Of a DNA stretch of 24,012 nt, positions 22,693-24,012 are shown one piece after another (within the stretch, counting starts at the first letter, position 1; every line of letters starts with the position of its first letter). The notes below the pieces were generated by a model. That model had not been told where the DNA came from. It saw nothing but the letters and a program-made list of their open reading frames with translations, and ran no database searches. A program made the translations under genes and the position numbers. Location: contig JAISDM010000246.1 of NCBI GenBank assembly GCA_031264885.1, forward strand, positions 1 to 24,012, written 5' to 3'. The stretch comes from Peptococcaceae bacterium (GTDB lineage: Bacteria > Bacillota > Peptococcia > DRI-13 > UBA5745).

Positions 22693-23862
22693 TCAATAGA
22701 TCGAAATGTAGCCCTCTCGCTGAACGATGTTGTTTTGAACGTCCAGTGTGCGCAGATAATCGATCAGCATGGCGTTCACGCCCGTGGCGCGCCCTTTTGT
22801 AAAGACGTACAGACTGCGGGAAAGGGGATACGTACTGTTCTTGACGGTGGTTTCGCCGGCCGTGATTCCGTCCAGAGAGACGGCCTTCACCGTGCTGTCC
22901 ACATAACCGATGGAGTCAAAACCCACAGCGTTCTCAGAGCCGGCCACCGACTGTTTGATCAAAGCCGAGGAGGTGAAAGGCGTGGCTGTGGCGACGACGG
23001 TCTCTCTCTCCAGCAGGAGCTCTTCCAGCGTGGCCAGAGTGCCCGAACCCGTCTCACGGGTCTGTACCAATATGGGGGCGTTGTTTCCGCCGACCTCGTT
23101 CCAGTTTCGGACCTCTCCCAAAAAGATCTTCGCGGCCTGTTCCCTTGTCAGATTCTGTACCGGATTGTTGGGGTTGACGATGATGGCGATCCCGTCGCTG
23201 GCCATAACCACAGGATTCAGCTCCTGAAGCTCGTCCGCCGTCAGATCGCGGCTGGACATGCCCACATTGTTCGCGCCGTTTTGCGTATCCTTGACGCCGG
23301 CGCCGGAACCGCCGCCGGCTACCGCGATGGAAAGGCCGCTGTTCATGGCGATCAGCTGATCCGCCGCCGACTGCATAATCGGCAGAACAGTGGTCGATCC
23401 GGATACCTTAACGGATCCGCTCATATGGGTGAAATACTTTACCGTCGCCTTGTTCGCGGCCGCGTCATAAGCCACCTCCGCCCCGATGGATTCGGCCAGA
23501 GCGCGAATCGGCACCAGCGTCCGGCCGCTGACGACCTCCGGAGCGCCGGCCAGGGTTTTTTGAGCGCCATTCACCGTATAATTGGTTGAACCCGCGGTGA
23601 ACACCACCGTATAACCCGCGGTCACAATCGTCGCCTGAGACGCCGCCTGATTCCAGGAGACGGTCGCCCCCAGGGTTTCCGTAGCCACCCTCAGCGGCAC
23701 CAAAATCGTTCCGTCTTTCACCACCGGCGCGATGTCGGTGGCCACGCTCCTGCCGTCTATTTCCAAGACAGCCTCGTCCGCCGCGTAAACCGCCTGCCCC
23801 GCTCCCGCGGACAGCGTCAGCGCCAGCGCCAATATCAAACATACCGACCCTAACCTTTTCAC
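22693..23862 (-). CDS. pstS: Phosphate-binding protein PstS with N-terminal stalk domain
   Basis: Secreted phosphate receptor, 389 residues. It has a signal peptide (about 1-28, ending AVYAA), a copper-amine-oxidase-N stalk domain (about 33-145, with ILVPLRVATETLGATVSW and LVPIRALAESIGAEV), and a PstS-type binding domain (about 150-389: VSGSTTVLPI, GGGSGAGVKD, SSRDL, QTRETGSGT, all positions expected to touch phosphate). No lipobox is visible; the only signal cysteine is at residue 8, too early. Most Gram-positive PstS proteins are lipoproteins, so anchoring by the stalk domain is an inference. Start is GTG 23862, 10 nt after AAGGAG; an ATG 7 nt earlier is out of frame. Confidence 0.92.
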   Translation of the reverse strand: MKRLGSVCLILALALTLSAGAGQAVYAADEAVLEIDGRSVATDIAPVVKDGTILVPLRVATETLGATVSWNQAASQATIVTAGYTVVFTAGSTNYTVNGAQKTLAGAPEVVSGRTLVPIRALAESIGAEVAYDAAANKATVKYFTHMSGSVKVSGSTTVLPIMQSAADQLIAMNSGLSIAVAGGGSGAGVKDTQNGANNVGMSSRDLTADELQELNPVVMASDGIAIIVNPNNPVQNLTREQAAKIFLGEVRNWNEVGGNNAPILVQTRETGSGTLATLEELLLERETVVATATPFTSSALIKQSVAGSENAVGFDSIGYVDSTVKAVSLDGITAGETTVKNSTYPLSRSLYVFTKGRATGVNAMLIDYLRTLDVQNNIVQREGYISIY

Positions 23863-23920
23863 AAAACATGCACTCCTTTTTATGTATATTTATATTTACA
23901 AATCTAATTTACCGCCGGAT

Positions 23921-23960
23921 TGTAAAGGATACACGCAAAGTTCGGTAACGTTTGTGTAAA
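23921..23960 (-). promoter_or_regulatory. Possible Pho-box-like direct repeats upstream of pstS
   Basis: On the minus strand TTTACA occurs at 23960-23955 and 23926-23921, 34 bp apart, with a degenerate TTACCG between them near an 11-bp phase. PhoP sites in Bacillus are TTAACA-like repeats every 11 bp. An AT-rich region with TATAAA-like sequence follows before the gene. No good -35/-10 pair is evident. Confidence 0.35.
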
Positions 23961-23983
23961 GCGGGACGTTTCGCGCCGTAACC

Positions 23984-24012
23984 GGGCGGCAGGATGCCGC
24001 CCCTACGGATGC
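23984..24012. repeat. Family A palindrome cut by the window edge
   Basis: GGGCGGCAGGATGCCGCCCC then TACGGATGC: the left arm and the first loop bases, in the same orientation as most other copies. Confidence 0.8.

Overview
The window looks like chromosomal DNA of a spore-forming, probably anaerobic member of the Clostridia (Firmicutes). The evidence is a SpoIIP sporulation enzyme, a flavodiiron protein, AGGAGG-type ribosome binding sites, S-layer-homology (SLH) cell-wall anchoring, and secreted proteins carrying the 'copper amine oxidase N-terminal' stalk domain. GC content is fairly high. No species-level marker such as rRNA is present, so placement below class is not possible.

Layout. 1-2364 (+) is the 3' part of a large S-layer-type surface protein closed by a good terminator. 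2615-5610 (-) is lepA-hemW. 5807-6913 (+) is a uroporphyrinogen-decarboxylase-like methyltransferase with its own sigma-A promoter. 7026-9349 (-) is exoA-murJ, overlapping by 4 nt. 9578-12785 (-) is an iron/cobalamin-type ABC importer (permease, ATPase, binding protein). 12919-14319 (-) is a small membrane protein and spoIIP. 14550-18562 (+) is a flavodiiron protein followed by two tandem paralogous secreted CAP-domain proteins. 18842-19105 (-) is rpsT. 19535-19912 (+) is a small zincin metallopeptidase. 19928-23862 (-) is pstSCAB for phosphate uptake.

Several minus-strand genes (rpsT, spoIIP, a small membrane protein, lepA, hemW) appear in the same order as the conserved Firmicutes cluster rpsT-gpr-spoIIP-yqxA-lepA-hemW. 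Here the cluster is pulled apart by unrelated cassettes and gpr is absent from the gap.

Intergenic DNA is occupied by recurring palindromes. Family A has seven full or partial copies built on GGCGGCAGAATGCCGCC and a conserved loop. Family B has four copies built on GTCATTCCGG...CCGGAATGAC. Three A-B pairs occur together. One A-B block sits inside a 203-bp element with perfect 15-bp terminal inverted repeats and an 8-bp flanking direct repeat (19204-19422). It resembles a MITE and is the most distinctive structure in the window.

A second theme is surface architecture. Four secreted proteins (two solute-binding proteins and two CAP proteins) start with a signal peptide and a stalk domain, and neither binding protein has a good lipobox. 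No phage, CRISPR, toxin-antitoxin or defence system was found, and I see no complete undescribed multi-gene system.
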